64,000 bases of DNA, taken from positions 62,001 to 126,000 of IMG/VR virus record IMGVR_UViG_3300023210_000011; one strand, given 5' to 3'. Each line of letters starts with the position of its first letter. The first letter of the stretch is position 1. The DNA comes from a virus. Below are positions 45,801 through 52,181 of the stretch, piece after piece. A model generated the notes under the pieces. The model saw nothing but the letters and a program-made list of their open reading frames with translations, did not search any database and had not been told where the DNA came from. The translations under genes were made by a program, and so were the position numbers.

Positions 45801-46222
45801 TCACCAAGGTGAACAACCCCGGTGACGCCCCCAACATCCTGCGCGGGCAGATGCTCCCTCTGAGTGAGGTCGAGAACCTGAACAAAGACCTGCGCCGGGC
45901 AGGCAGGAAGGAGATCACCCACAGCCCCACGCTCAAGCCCCTCAACCAGGCTCCGCTGGCAGGGTCAGAGGACTGGATGGCGCGGCTCAACTTCCAGCGG
46001 CTGAAGGAGACGTACGTGGAAGGAGGGGCCCAGAACTGGGTCTCTGACATCCACGGCCACCCCATCCCCGGAGCTGCCCACGGTGCTTCCTTCGGGCTCA
46101 CTCCGCCGTCCCCCGCTACAATGCCCAAGTCGGCCCCCAAGCCACTTCCTGTCTCGCGGCCTGCGCCCCAAAAGAAGGCCCCGGCCTCGCCACCCTCCAG
46201 GTTCTCATTCTTCGGGAAATGA
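39896..46222 (+). CDS. Single-chain multisubunit-type RNA polymerase (fused beta and beta-prime)
   Basis: 2108 residues from GTG 39896 with GGAG seven bases upstream. It is a complete DNA-dependent RNA polymerase core. Beta part: YIPYKGLNFEDGIVISE (from 651), GDKLSGRHGNKG (796-807), HSPAGIPSRMNVGQVLET and GGQRIGGLDLYSMLAHG (from 947), ending near 1015. Beta-prime part: SHMDLGMRVPNP (from 1078), LGKRQDLSGRSVI (1282-1294), catalytic NADFDGD (Asp 1400, 1402, 1404), SPTSGNLMVAPSQDGVLGIY, zinc ligands C1722, C1784, C1791 and C1794 with bacterial-type spacing, and IAGHALGEPITQMQMRTFHTGG. The N-terminal beta-prime zinc finger is absent, and the total is about 640 residues shorter than E. coli beta plus beta-prime. 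The C-terminus is Pro-rich. It lies between portal and spike genes, which suggests late expression or packaging in the virion. Confidence 0.97.
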   Translation: MSNLNPEAAHRSLVQKTKEAISSHFPIEGRKHRLELLSLVIEEGPKFSSANYESQAGARLTGKTWGPDIKAKFRLVDIETKKVLDEKTRTIGTLPKITTRYSYIVAGSERQFDGVFRLNPGAYHAEASNGDLLAKWNVAAGSKIGSFKIFIERKDPKKVGRMHLIVKSGDASTVKIAIYPVLKAMGISDEQMKSKFGEKIFEANRAAAKPGTLQRFHKAIENRKKSQDYKPPPPAEAAQFAKQVFEGAEVSADTMQSALGKKFEKISGEALLLSAAKLVGISKGRVKEDDRQSLSNKRLFGAEDFIHEHLTKGANIYSLQRKIRNNVDRRDRISEIIPAPGVGYGAAILSKFKAGQLPTQTNPLQFVSNHTKTTILGAEFGGIKGDNVNMMQDKLINPSHLGLLDPLQTPENSATGVVLHVPLGAKKKGHRLMAQVINVKTRRVEEKSAAELENAVVAYPDQVKVTKKADGTYSLKPRFSNVVVYDDERNTSKRPWNQVQYVLPSARNLFAISANLVPFIQNDNGNRAMMAAKHQEQAVGLQKREAPLVQSVQKGKASYERLVGAMAAITAVTDGTVSSVSKKAIVVKGPDGKASKYPLYDHYPLNGAKHMMHSTPLVEVGDKVKRGQVIADSNFTHKGTLALGTNLRVAYIPYKGLNFEDGIVISESAASSLVSSHLHSVEVEMTPNVVVNRKLWRQYAGAIKATPEALRKLDENGVIKKGTRVQPGDVLIAKLRKQDNTKETQVVKAALKKAIRDYVDAAEIWDHEYGGTVVRVVNTGKKLAVYVRTEQTMEIGDKLSGRHGNKGIVTKILPDDQMPRDKSGKHVEVLHSPAGIPSRMNVGQVLETAAGKIAKKTGKPFLVENFDPDKDYSQFVKDELKKHKLSDTEELFDPETGESLGQIFTGFQYTLKLDHQAEKKVTARAGGFGYKYRPTGEAAQGSGVGQGGQRIGGLDLYSMLAHGAVHNLREMQTYKSDREQAEDVWLRIMRGERPPPPKVPRSMVHFQHYLRAMGVSTSEKGGKYSLMPMTDAQAVAQSSGQLTLPEKTLAAKGSLTREERGGLFDRGKTGGLDGRKWSHMDLGMRVPNPVFEEPVRLLLRMKKPEFRKLLSESGAQGRKSGFTIIEEKLRALNVDTELKKSEKSLTDAKKGKLNVEYKRVRYLRALKKLKLKPIDAYTNRVIPVLPPQLRKVSIGFDGTQIIDPVNQMYAITGSMVRQLKNAEKERLPVGDIQKLQAEIYTTVKALRTTGMTLEGKQLPSLMDKLSGASSQPKYSFFQTGVLGKRQDLSGRSVITPDPDLPLDEVGVPRSMAMEMYKPFVIRELWRRMGRARTPREAREMIKKNHPAANEALARVVKDRPAIMKRDPALHMFSMMAFRPKIVEGRSIKIHPLVVGGFNADFDGDTMAMYVPISDKAVEEAKGMLPSKNLFSPTSGNLMVAPSQDGVLGIYQATRWGKKKSGSFTQEEALKLMKQGKLKSYDVISVKGMTKPTTPGRLALNKTLPAEFKGDAELLHDPSFRMAKGKMKGLATRVARAHPGEFASMIDQWKTLGHNLAYKNGSSVSLNDFHDGFKLRDERLKKYQVKEREIRKGSGSQKEKDQKIVNLYRKAQTELREVGTARYNRTDSNRMWDWAQSGAKGNWNQFGQLVMGPILVQDPMNKEVPFPIVKSFGEGLPISQYWASLHGARKGTIDRASATAKPGALTKELINTVIDQTIKSEDCGTTKGTLLPVTDADVGGRYLAADVPLKGGDSLKKGTLITEPLRTRLKNSGPKKVLVRSPLACKEVKGICATCYGLSERGKNYKVGTNVGVIAGHALGEPITQMQMRTFHTGGVGGAGDVGDYFTAAEDLLKVPKKLRGEATLATVSGRVEKIMSDALGGKIVTITGKQHTVPHTNQLLPKIRVGAEVKKAEALSTGRKNPNHILEITKSMGAVRNHLTENLNSLYVETTGNERRRNIETVIRAMTDLTKVNNPGDAPNILRGQMLPLSEVENLNKDLRRAGRKEITHSPTLKPLNQAPLAGSEDWMARLNFQRLKETYVEGGAQNWVSDIHGHPIPGAAHGASFGLTPPSPATMPKSAPKPLPVSRPAPQKKAPASPPSRFSFFGK

Positions 46223-46224
46223 CC

Positions 46225-46677
46225 ATGAACAAGATCGCCGCCTACGAAGCCGCTCTCGCACGCCTCGACGCAGAGAAGACCGCCGAGGCGATCATCGACG
46301 CATACGGCACTTCTGAGGGCTACATGCCGGGCCCGTACCTTCTCGCCTTCGACCAGATGGAGAAGGAGGCGGGCATCAAGGCCCTGCAGGAGTTCGGGAA
46401 GGGGTTGTTCCGCTCTGGCATGAAGGGAGCGAAGACTGTCGGAACTCGGGTGGGGGGCACCCGAGAGGGGGGTAAGTTCGTCCGTGGCGGCTGGAAGATG
46501 AACAAGGGCATGGGCGCAGGAGATCAGCTCAAGTGGCTCGGGAGCCGCGCCCAGATGCACGTTGGTCGCGCCCTCCAGACCGGCGGCGGCCAGGCAGCCC
46601 TCGGTGCCGCGGGCGCTGCTGGAGTGGGTGCCGCCGGCTACGGAGGCTACCGCGTCCTCGGCGGTGGCCAGAAGTAG
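46225..46677 (+). CDS. MNKIAAYE-type glycine-rich virion protein
   Basis: 150 residues. ATG 46225 is preferred to ATG 46219 because it aligns with the MDKIAAYE/MDKLAAYE starts of two related genes downstream. The N-terminus (MNKIAAYEAALARLDAEKTA) is an amphipathic helix; a basic Gly-rich middle follows (GMKGAKTVGTRVGGTREGGK); the C-terminus is a Gly/Ala zipper (GGGQAALGAAGAAGVGAAGYGGY). Small proteins of this build could be internal virion or ejection proteins. It follows the RNA polymerase directly and abuts the spike gene. Confidence 0.6.
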   Translation: MNKIAAYEAALARLDAEKTAEAIIDAYGTSEGYMPGPYLLAFDQMEKEAGIKALQEFGKGLFRSGMKGAKTVGTRVGGTREGGKFVRGGWKMNKGMGAGDQLKWLGSRAQMHVGRALQTGGGQAALGAAGAAGVGAAGYGGYRVLGGGQK

Positions 46678-47775
46678 ATGGAGAGTCCCGCCACGCCAAC
46701 CCGGGCGGTCTCAGCGCAGATCCACCTCGGCCGAGTGGTCGAGGTGGACCCCGACCGCTGGATCTGCCGCGTGATCGGCGATGACCCACCGAAGGAGTTC
46801 ACTCCTGTTCTGGTGTCATCGCTGTTCATGGGCGCGTTGGGGGAAGGCATCCATGCCATGCCTGAGGTCGGTGCTCGGGTGTACGTGGCCGTACCGTCAG
46901 ACGGGTCGCAGAAGTTCCTCGTCGGGTACGCGTACACCATGGATCCGACGACAGAGGATGCGCGCAAAGCGGGCTCTTTCCATTCCGGTCGCCCCTACTT
47001 GAACCCGGGGGATATCGCCGCGCTCTCTCGAGATCAGAACGGGGTGGTGATCCGGCGTGGGGGCATCGTAGAGATCCGCAGCACTCCGCTGGCTCGGACC
47101 ATCTTCAACCCCCAGCAGAACCAGGTACTCACCCTGGCGGAGAACTGGGAGGTGGAGACATTCGGCGGGAAGATTTCCTGGCGAAACCTCCACAGAGAAG
47201 ATGATCGAGATGGAGAGCTGACAGCTCAGTACGAGCACCAAGTACGCCAGTATGTGGATTCCCCCAGCTCTACGCTCCGCCTGCAGATGGGGGCTACCGA
47301 GGGGACCCGACTGGAGCTCGATGAGCCGGTAGACCGGCCTCCTCTGAAGGATGTCTCGACCAAGGTGACACTCCTTGCGGCAGGTGCCCTCGCGCCTCTG
47401 CCCATCACGATCCCTGTGCGGAGGCCCGACGCACCGGACCCCGCAGCGCGAGTAGTGGACTTCCGGGTCTACGACGACGAGATGGCCCCGGTGTCAGCCG
47501 AGAGCCTGACGTTCGGGATCTCCCGCCAGGGAGCGGCGCTCCTCGAGACTGCTGAGAAGATCAGGATCGCCAAGGACGTAGACACCGGCAATAGTGAGCC
47601 GGTCCTCCGGGGCAGTTCCTTCCTCTCCGCCCTCTCCAAGTCTCTCGCTGAGATCCAAGCAGGCCTGAACGCTCTGGGGGTCCCTACCCCGGACACGGCG
47701 GTCTTCTTGGGCGAGCTCGCCGCATCAGAGATCACAGGGGAGCCCTTCCTTTCCTCCACGCTCGAGAGCGAGTAG
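46678..47775 (+). CDS. Baseplate spike protein with OB-fold (gp5/gpV-like)
   Basis: 365 residues, ATG immediately after the previous TAG. Residues ~13-95 have the five-strand OB pattern found at the N-terminus of phage spike proteins (GRVVEVDPDRWICRVIGDDP, then VLVSSLFMGALGEGIHAMPEVGARVYVAVP and KFLVGYAY). The middle (~125-225) has GVVIRRGGIVEIRSTPL and later beta strands compatible with a triple-stranded spike. The C-terminal ~100 residues are helical. In contractile or long-tailed phages this protein caps the tail tube and pierces the outer membrane. The assignment rests on the OB pattern and is moderately firm. Confidence 0.55.
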   Translation: MESPATPTRAVSAQIHLGRVVEVDPDRWICRVIGDDPPKEFTPVLVSSLFMGALGEGIHAMPEVGARVYVAVPSDGSQKFLVGYAYTMDPTTEDARKAGSFHSGRPYLNPGDIAALSRDQNGVVIRRGGIVEIRSTPLARTIFNPQQNQVLTLAENWEVETFGGKISWRNLHREDDRDGELTAQYEHQVRQYVDSPSSTLRLQMGATEGTRLELDEPVDRPPLKDVSTKVTLLAAGALAPLPITIPVRRPDAPDPAARVVDFRVYDDEMAPVSAESLTFGISRQGAALLETAEKIRIAKDVDTGNSEPVLRGSSFLSALSKSLAEIQAGLNALGVPTPDTAVFLGELAASEITGEPFLSSTLESE

Positions 47776-47779
47776 TATG

Positions 47780-47837
47780 GGTTCACCCGTGCCTGCGAAC
47801 ATCACCTCTTGTTTGGAGGTTACGAGGCAGGCGAACC
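47780..47837 (+). ncRNA. Structured leader or small RNA upstream of an internal virion gene
   Basis: In the 110-base gap after the spike gene, three nested inverted repeats align on one axis: GGTTC (47780-47784) with GAACC (47833-47837), GCCTGC (47791-47796) with GCAGGC (47827-47832), and ACCTC (47804-47808) with GAGGT (47816-47820) around a seven-base loop. The resulting long interrupted hairpin ends about 35 bases before the AGGAG of the next gene. An alternative four-pair hairpin (CAGG/CCTG around CGAA) overlaps its 3' side, so switching is imaginable. It could be a regulatory leader, RNA-processing site or small RNA. Confidence 0.4.
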
Positions 47838-47885
47838 TGGCTACGCGCGCCGGCACCAGTTCAGCCGTCCTGTAGGAGCACCTCG

Positions 47886-49085
47886 ATGACTGCCCTCTTC
47901 CTTCCCGAGGTCGACCCGCATTCCTTCTTCGAGAAGGCGGCGTCCATCGCCAAGATGCCGGACGACGAGACGAAGTGGCCTGCGCATGTGCTGTCGAACC
48001 TGCACCAGCAGCTCCCGTTCCTCAGCCAGTTCGAAGTCAACATTGACATCCAGCGCATGGAGCCGGAGGCCGGATTCGCATTCGGGCACGCCATGCTGCT
48101 GCCGAAGAGTGATCCCGCTGCGGCGACCGAGTCGAAGAATCCTGAGAACATGCTCCGGATTCCGATCATCATCTCGGACCGACAGCTGCAGCCCTTCCAC
48201 GTATTCGAGGTCGCGGGGAACGCGTTCCCCCTGACCGCGGAGCGTGTGCAGTCTGCGCTCACCAGCCCGGCCATCTTCGACGGTCCGGCCAAGCGTCCGT
48301 CTGGGCAGAAGTCTCTGATCGACCAGCTGCACCCGCCCTACCAGCAGCGTCAGGGCTTTGGCCTCCACAAGTCTGCGGGGGCGCCGAACTACGAGAACAT
48401 GAGTGCCGACCAGCTCCAGCAGATGGCGGAGCTCAAGCGGACGAAGAAGCTCGACAAATACCAGCGCGGGCTCTCCGGGAAGGAGAGGGTCGAAGGGGCC
48501 GTTCGTCAGTCCACCATCCCTATCGGGGTTGGTGCCGGTCTCGGGGCGCTCAGGGCGATGGGAGCATCGAAGGCCAAATGGGACAAGAAGGGCATCCAGC
48601 AGCGGCTTGGAGCCGGCCTCGGTGGCGCTCTTGTTGGTACTGGAACGGGTGCGGCCATCACCGCCGCCAATCAGGGAGTCCAGAACTGGCGGCGGAAGAA
48701 GCGAGATGCGGCGCGTAGGGAGATGGGCCTTCTCAAGAAGGAAGGTTCCGTCACCCTCAGTTTCAGCTCCTCGAACATGGTCCCGGCTTCTGCAGTAGTG
48801 GGGAGCCAGCGGCTTCCTCTGAAGAGCGGGGCCACGGTGGCTTCCCTCGCCTTCTACCAGGTGCCCGGCACGAAGTTCGTGATGGCCGTACCTCGGAGCA
48901 TGGCGAAGAAGCTCGAGAAGGTCTCGGACCAGCAGAAGCTCCGCAGCATGCTCAGCGGTGGGATGCGCGAGGAGATCCGGGCTGCACGCAGCGGACTCCC
49001 TTCCCCCGGCCTGTTCATGGTCTTCGAGAAGGCCAAGAAGGGCTACCGCTACCTCAAGCCCAGTCCCATCGCCGGCATGCGCTGA
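47886..49085 (+). CDS. Virion protein with internal glycine-zipper insertion, unknown
   Basis: 399 residues; ATG with AGGAG eight bases upstream. Residues 1-125 and ~275-399 look like two halves of an alpha/beta domain (DIQRMEPEAGFAFGHAMLLP, PIIISDRQLQPFHVFEV; SVTLSFSSSNMVPASAVVG, TKFVMAVPRSMAKKLEKV). Between them, at ~210-260, is a Gly/Ala zipper (IGVGAGLGALRAMG, LGAGLGGALVGTGTGAAITAA) like those in the small neighbouring proteins. FFEKAASIAK near the N-terminus is another K-x-A-S site. It is probably a structural or ejection protein. Confidence 0.6.
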   Translation: MTALFLPEVDPHSFFEKAASIAKMPDDETKWPAHVLSNLHQQLPFLSQFEVNIDIQRMEPEAGFAFGHAMLLPKSDPAAATESKNPENMLRIPIIISDRQLQPFHVFEVAGNAFPLTAERVQSALTSPAIFDGPAKRPSGQKSLIDQLHPPYQQRQGFGLHKSAGAPNYENMSADQLQQMAELKRTKKLDKYQRGLSGKERVEGAVRQSTIPIGVGAGLGALRAMGASKAKWDKKGIQQRLGAGLGGALVGTGTGAAITAANQGVQNWRRKKRDAARREMGLLKKEGSVTLSFSSSNMVPASAVVGSQRLPLKSGATVASLAFYQVPGTKFVMAVPRSMAKKLEKVSDQQKLRSMLSGGMREEIRAARSGLPSPGLFMVFEKAKKGYRYLKPSPIAGMR

Positions 49086-49489
49086 TGCTCCCGTTCTACC
49101 CCAAGCTGGCTGCGGCATCCGACGCCCCGGGGTACACCCCGATCTCGTCGAGGGATGAGAAGTGCGAGGACTGCCGCTTCTACCGGGCCATCGCTTCCGG
49201 GGGCGGGTACTGCGAACAGTTCTCCTTCGGGGCAACTCCAGAGGGTGTCTGCGATGACTACTCCCGGGTGGAGCGAGACCAGGTCAAGACAAGTTCGGCC
49301 ATCGATCCGGCGCTCAGTGAATTGAAGCTGCGGAAGCAGTATGCCAGCCAGGCGGCCAGAGATTTGACTCGGGGAAAGGTCTCGAAAGACACTGCACTTG
49401 CGGCGATCCGTGCGGCCGAAACATCTCGGACTGCCAAGTTCCTCAAGCTGGTCGATACGATCGATCAGGAATACCCCAAGAAATCCTGA
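49085..49489 (+). CDS. HiPIP-like Cys-motif virion-module protein
   Basis: 134 residues, ATG overlapping the previous TGA. The segment CEDCRFYRAIASGGGYCEQF then GVCDDYSRV has the C-x2-C ... C ... C pattern with aromatic residues seen in small high-potential-iron-protein-like or zinc domains encoded by many phages. The N-terminus has PKLAAASD. The C-terminal half is a basic helical region (LRKQYASQAARDLTRGKVSK). Role unknown; its genes on both sides are structural. Confidence 0.6.
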   Translation: MLPFYPKLAAASDAPGYTPISSRDEKCEDCRFYRAIASGGGYCEQFSFGATPEGVCDDYSRVERDQVKTSSAIDPALSELKLRKQYASQAARDLTRGKVSKDTALAAIRAAETSRTAKFLKLVDTIDQEYPKKS

Positions 49490-49502
49490 GTAGGAGAAGC
49501 CC

Positions 49503-51014
49503 GTGACCACGCATTCTGGAGGGTCTCTCTGTCAGGCCATCTCAGGTACGCTCAACGAGAGCGACTTCGGCGCGTTCAACCAGGAGTTCGCAGACCCCAA
49601 GGTTCGCCGGCTCATCGAGAAGAACGCCTCGGTGATGGCCTGTCTCGCCCGGCTCACTGAGCGCCCCATCACCAGCTCGGAGAAGCTGGCCTCTGCTGCT
49701 CGTTCCGCCTTCCGTCCGGGTACCGATGTCGTACAGGTGCGGCCAGACGGCTACGGCTACGTCATCAAGGTCTCTGCTGCCCCACAGGGCATGGCCCCGC
49801 AGGAGACCAAGGTGACGGCTCAGCAGGCCCAGCAGGCGCTCCCTCCGGAGATGCTGCAGGCCGCTGACCAGCAGGGAGCGGCTACCGTCACCAACGTCCA
49901 GGCTGCGCCCGACCCTCTGCAGGAGCAGGCGGTTCCGGTGAGTCAGTTCGGCATCTACAAGGTCACTGACGCCTCCACCGGGAAGCAGGTGGTGGGTTTT
50001 GTGCTCCCCACGCTGTTCGACCCGGTTGCGGGTCAGCCGACTCCGATGAAGCTCTTCACCAACGGGAGTCAGTATTCGGTGCAGCCGGAGATCGTGGGAT
50101 CTCTCGTGGGGGTGAGCCACAACCTGCCGCTGCCCCAGAAGCCTGAAGTCCGAGGCTTCGGCGTCTTCGTGAAGGTCAACGAGAAGGCGATCGTCGCCAC
50201 CGTGCCCTACACGATCCTCACCAAGGTCACGGTGGAGGGTCGTGGGTACTTCGCAGCGCAGGACATGAACCGACAGGACATCCGGATCATCCCCTCGGAG
50301 GGCCTGGCGTCTCCGGTCGCGTCATCTCCTACCGAGATCGCAATCCCTGCCGACTACAAGTTCCTCCCTCTGGACAACCCGGTGCAGCTCACCGCGGGGC
50401 CCGAGCTCATGAAGGCGGCGCAGGCCAACGCGTACCCCACGATGGTGGAGATCCGCGCCTGGCAGGGCGGCTGTCGGCTTGACGGTCCGGTTTTCGACAA
50501 GCTCGGCTCCGGGGAGCATGACTGGGTGGACGGGGCCTTCTGGTTGGCTGCGGCGGGCATGCCGCAGAATCTCACCACTGCGATCTTCGAGAAGGCCGCA
50601 GCATCGGGAGAGGCGGTTCGCCTCTTCGGGCTCCAGCCGCTCTCGAGTCGGGATGAGTACCAGGTCGAGGCGGCGAAGGAAGCCGCGGTGGACATGCTCG
50701 ACGTGCAGATCCCCAAGCGGGTCAACCTGATCAAGGAGATCAGCGCCATCTCCTTTGACAAGCGGGCCTCCGCCATGGTGGACACCGCGTCCGTGGATGC
50801 TGTCCTCGCGCTCAACTTCCTGAACCCCGAGAACGTGGACACCTTCGTGGAGTTCCTGCCCCAGCTCGAGGATGCGTCCACGAAGCTGGCGGGAGTAGTC
50901 CTCGCGGCGCAGGTCGGCCTGCAGTCCATCCCCAAGACCGCAGCGGTCCGTGCGCTGTTCGCACTTGAGGACGTCATCACCGGCCTCAAGAGCCTCAAGA
51001 AATACACCGTGTAG
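49503..51014 (+). CDS. Large virion structural protein, unknown
   Basis: 503 residues from GTG 49503 (AGGAG six bases upstream). Beta-rich centre (QFGIYKVTDASTGKQVVGFVLP, FGVFVKVNEKAIVATVPYTIL, GRGYFAAQDMNRQDIRIIPS), a Gln/Ala-rich stretch at ~105-130 and helical ends. K-x-A sites occur at EKLAS, EKAAAS, AKEAA, DKRAS, TKLAG and PKTAA. I considered a major capsid protein, but the HK97 E-loop/P-domain pattern is not visible and the likely capsid position is beyond 64 kb. It is probably an internal or tail-associated virion protein. Confidence 0.6.
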   Translation: MTTHSGGSLCQAISGTLNESDFGAFNQEFADPKVRRLIEKNASVMACLARLTERPITSSEKLASAARSAFRPGTDVVQVRPDGYGYVIKVSAAPQGMAPQETKVTAQQAQQALPPEMLQAADQQGAATVTNVQAAPDPLQEQAVPVSQFGIYKVTDASTGKQVVGFVLPTLFDPVAGQPTPMKLFTNGSQYSVQPEIVGSLVGVSHNLPLPQKPEVRGFGVFVKVNEKAIVATVPYTILTKVTVEGRGYFAAQDMNRQDIRIIPSEGLASPVASSPTEIAIPADYKFLPLDNPVQLTAGPELMKAAQANAYPTMVEIRAWQGGCRLDGPVFDKLGSGEHDWVDGAFWLAAAGMPQNLTTAIFEKAAASGEAVRLFGLQPLSSRDEYQVEAAKEAAVDMLDVQIPKRVNLIKEISAISFDKRASAMVDTASVDAVLALNFLNPENVDTFVEFLPQLEDASTKLAGVVLAAQVGLQSIPKTAAVRALFALEDVITGLKSLKKYTV

Positions 51015-51023
51015 GAGGCCGCA

Positions 51024-51725
51024 GTGGCCCCGCAGCTCATCGAGATCGGAAACATGACGCCTGCCGAGGTCCGGCAGGCGTACGACTCCTTCCGGAAGAT
51101 GGAGATGGAGAAGAAGCAGCAGCTCGCTGAAACTCCTCCGGGCACCCTGCGCCACCGGTGGCGCTCTCGGCAGTACAAGAACCACCGCAGGGACGCGGAG
51201 TCCTTCTTGGCGAAACAGGGAGCCGCCCCCATGGACAAGCTCGCACGCATTTTCGGCGCCCAAGAGCCGGATGTATCAGAAGCTGCAATCCCGTACGGCG
51301 TTCGGAAGCGTCAGTACTCTCGGTACGCCAAGGCCAAGGCCAAGGAGAAGGCTACCCCCATGGGTAAGGCCTCCCTGGTGGGCGGCCTTGTTGGGGGCGG
51401 CATCGGGGCGCTCGGCGCGGCCCTGAGCGGACCGTCACGGCGTGCGGCACCCAACGCTGTGATCGGGGGAGTCCTCGGTGGCCTCGGTGGGGCCCTGGTT
51501 GGCGCCGGGCTGTCTGCCCAAGATGAGAGCCACATCCGGGCGGCCAAGAGCATCGTCCGCAACAACAACTACGACCGGGCCACCCTGGGGGCCGTCCGCC
51601 GGCAGCTCGATACCAAGCAGCACCAGCGGGAGTTGAACGAGTTCTACAAGGAGCAGCGGGCGGAAGATCGCCACCATGAGCTCCGCAATCGCCTGGATCG
51701 CATCGATCGGCATAGCCGCTACTGA
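51024..51725 (+). CDS. Glycine-zipper protein with basic ends, unknown
   Basis: 233 residues from GTG (AGGAGG six bases upstream). Residues ~10-65 are very basic helices (FRKMEMEKKQQLAETPPG, LRHRWRSRQYKNHRRDAES). An internal MDKLARIFGAQEPD at ~70 resembles the shortened MDKLAAYE signature. Residues ~112-170 form a strong Gly/Ala zipper (GGLVGGGIGALGAALSG, GGVLGGLGGALVGAGL) long enough to span a membrane twice. The C-terminus is a charged coiled-coil-like helix (HQRELNEFYKEQRAEDRHHE). It fits a membrane-active ejected protein, by inference. Confidence 0.6.
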   Translation: MAPQLIEIGNMTPAEVRQAYDSFRKMEMEKKQQLAETPPGTLRHRWRSRQYKNHRRDAESFLAKQGAAPMDKLARIFGAQEPDVSEAAIPYGVRKRQYSRYAKAKAKEKATPMGKASLVGGLVGGGIGALGAALSGPSRRAAPNAVIGGVLGGLGGALVGAGLSAQDESHIRAAKSIVRNNNYDRATLGAVRRQLDTKQHQRELNEFYKEQRAEDRHHELRNRLDRIDRHSRY

Positions 51726-51733
51726 GGACCACC

Positions 51734-52177
51734 GTGGACAAACTCGCAGCATACGAATCTCTTTTGGAAGGCCACCCACTCTGGGAGGATTTCGAAAAGT
51801 CTGCAGCCTGGGCCCCAGTTGGGGCCCTAACCGGCGTGGTGGGCGGAGCTGCGCTTGGCTACGCCAAGAGCCGAGAGCTGCCCCGGAAGTCTCGTGTTCG
51901 CGGAACTATCGCAGGCGGGGCGCTCGGCGGTGCCGTAGGTATGACCGCGGGGGGAATGGCAGATGTGACCAGCTCTTTCCGCCGGGCCAATGCGGCGCTG
52001 GAACGCGCGCACGCAGGGGGGCTGTTGCAGGATGCCCTGGACAATCGAAATCACTTGGCTGCCCTGCGAGAGTTGGACCTCTCGAGTGCCCGCGTCGATA
52101 GAATTCGAGGCAAAATGAATTCCTTGGAGAAGGAGATCAAATCCCTGGATGACCTCGATCGGTTTATGACGGAGTAG
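51734..52177 (+). CDS. MDKLAAYE-type glycine-zipper protein
   Basis: 147 residues from GTG 51734 with GAGG upstream. It begins MDKLAAYESLLEGHPLWEDF, nearly matching the start of the 109-residue gene at 56331, then EKSAAWAPV. Residues ~25-80 are a Gly/Ala zipper (GALTGVVGGAALGYAK, GTIAGGALGGAVGMTAGGMAD). The C-terminal ~60 residues form a probable coiled coil (LRELDLSSARVDRIRGKMNS). The shared N-terminus with an otherwise different body suggests a common targeting, packaging or cleavage signal. Confidence 0.65.
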   Translation: MDKLAAYESLLEGHPLWEDFEKSAAWAPVGALTGVVGGAALGYAKSRELPRKSRVRGTIAGGALGGAVGMTAGGMADVTSSFRRANAALERAHAGGLLQDALDNRNHLAALRELDLSSARVDRIRGKMNSLEKEIKSLDDLDRFMTE

Positions 52178-52181
52178 CTCT

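Noticed and set aside
42407-45922. Two long minus-strand open frames opposite the RNA polymerase gene
   Set aside because: The plus strand carries invariant polymerase motifs over the whole stretch; the antisense products are low-complexity and without motifs.
47778-47850. tRNA-like element with a five-pair stem and a seven-base loop containing GTT at the anticodon place
   Set aside because: No acceptor stem can be formed between the expected ends, no T-arm GTTC is present, and base 37 of the loop is T. It is better explained as a structured leader.
49503-51014. Major capsid protein
   Set aside because: Size would fit, but no HK97-fold landmarks are visible and the head operon with the protease-like gene only begins at 60905, so the capsid gene is more likely past 64 kb.
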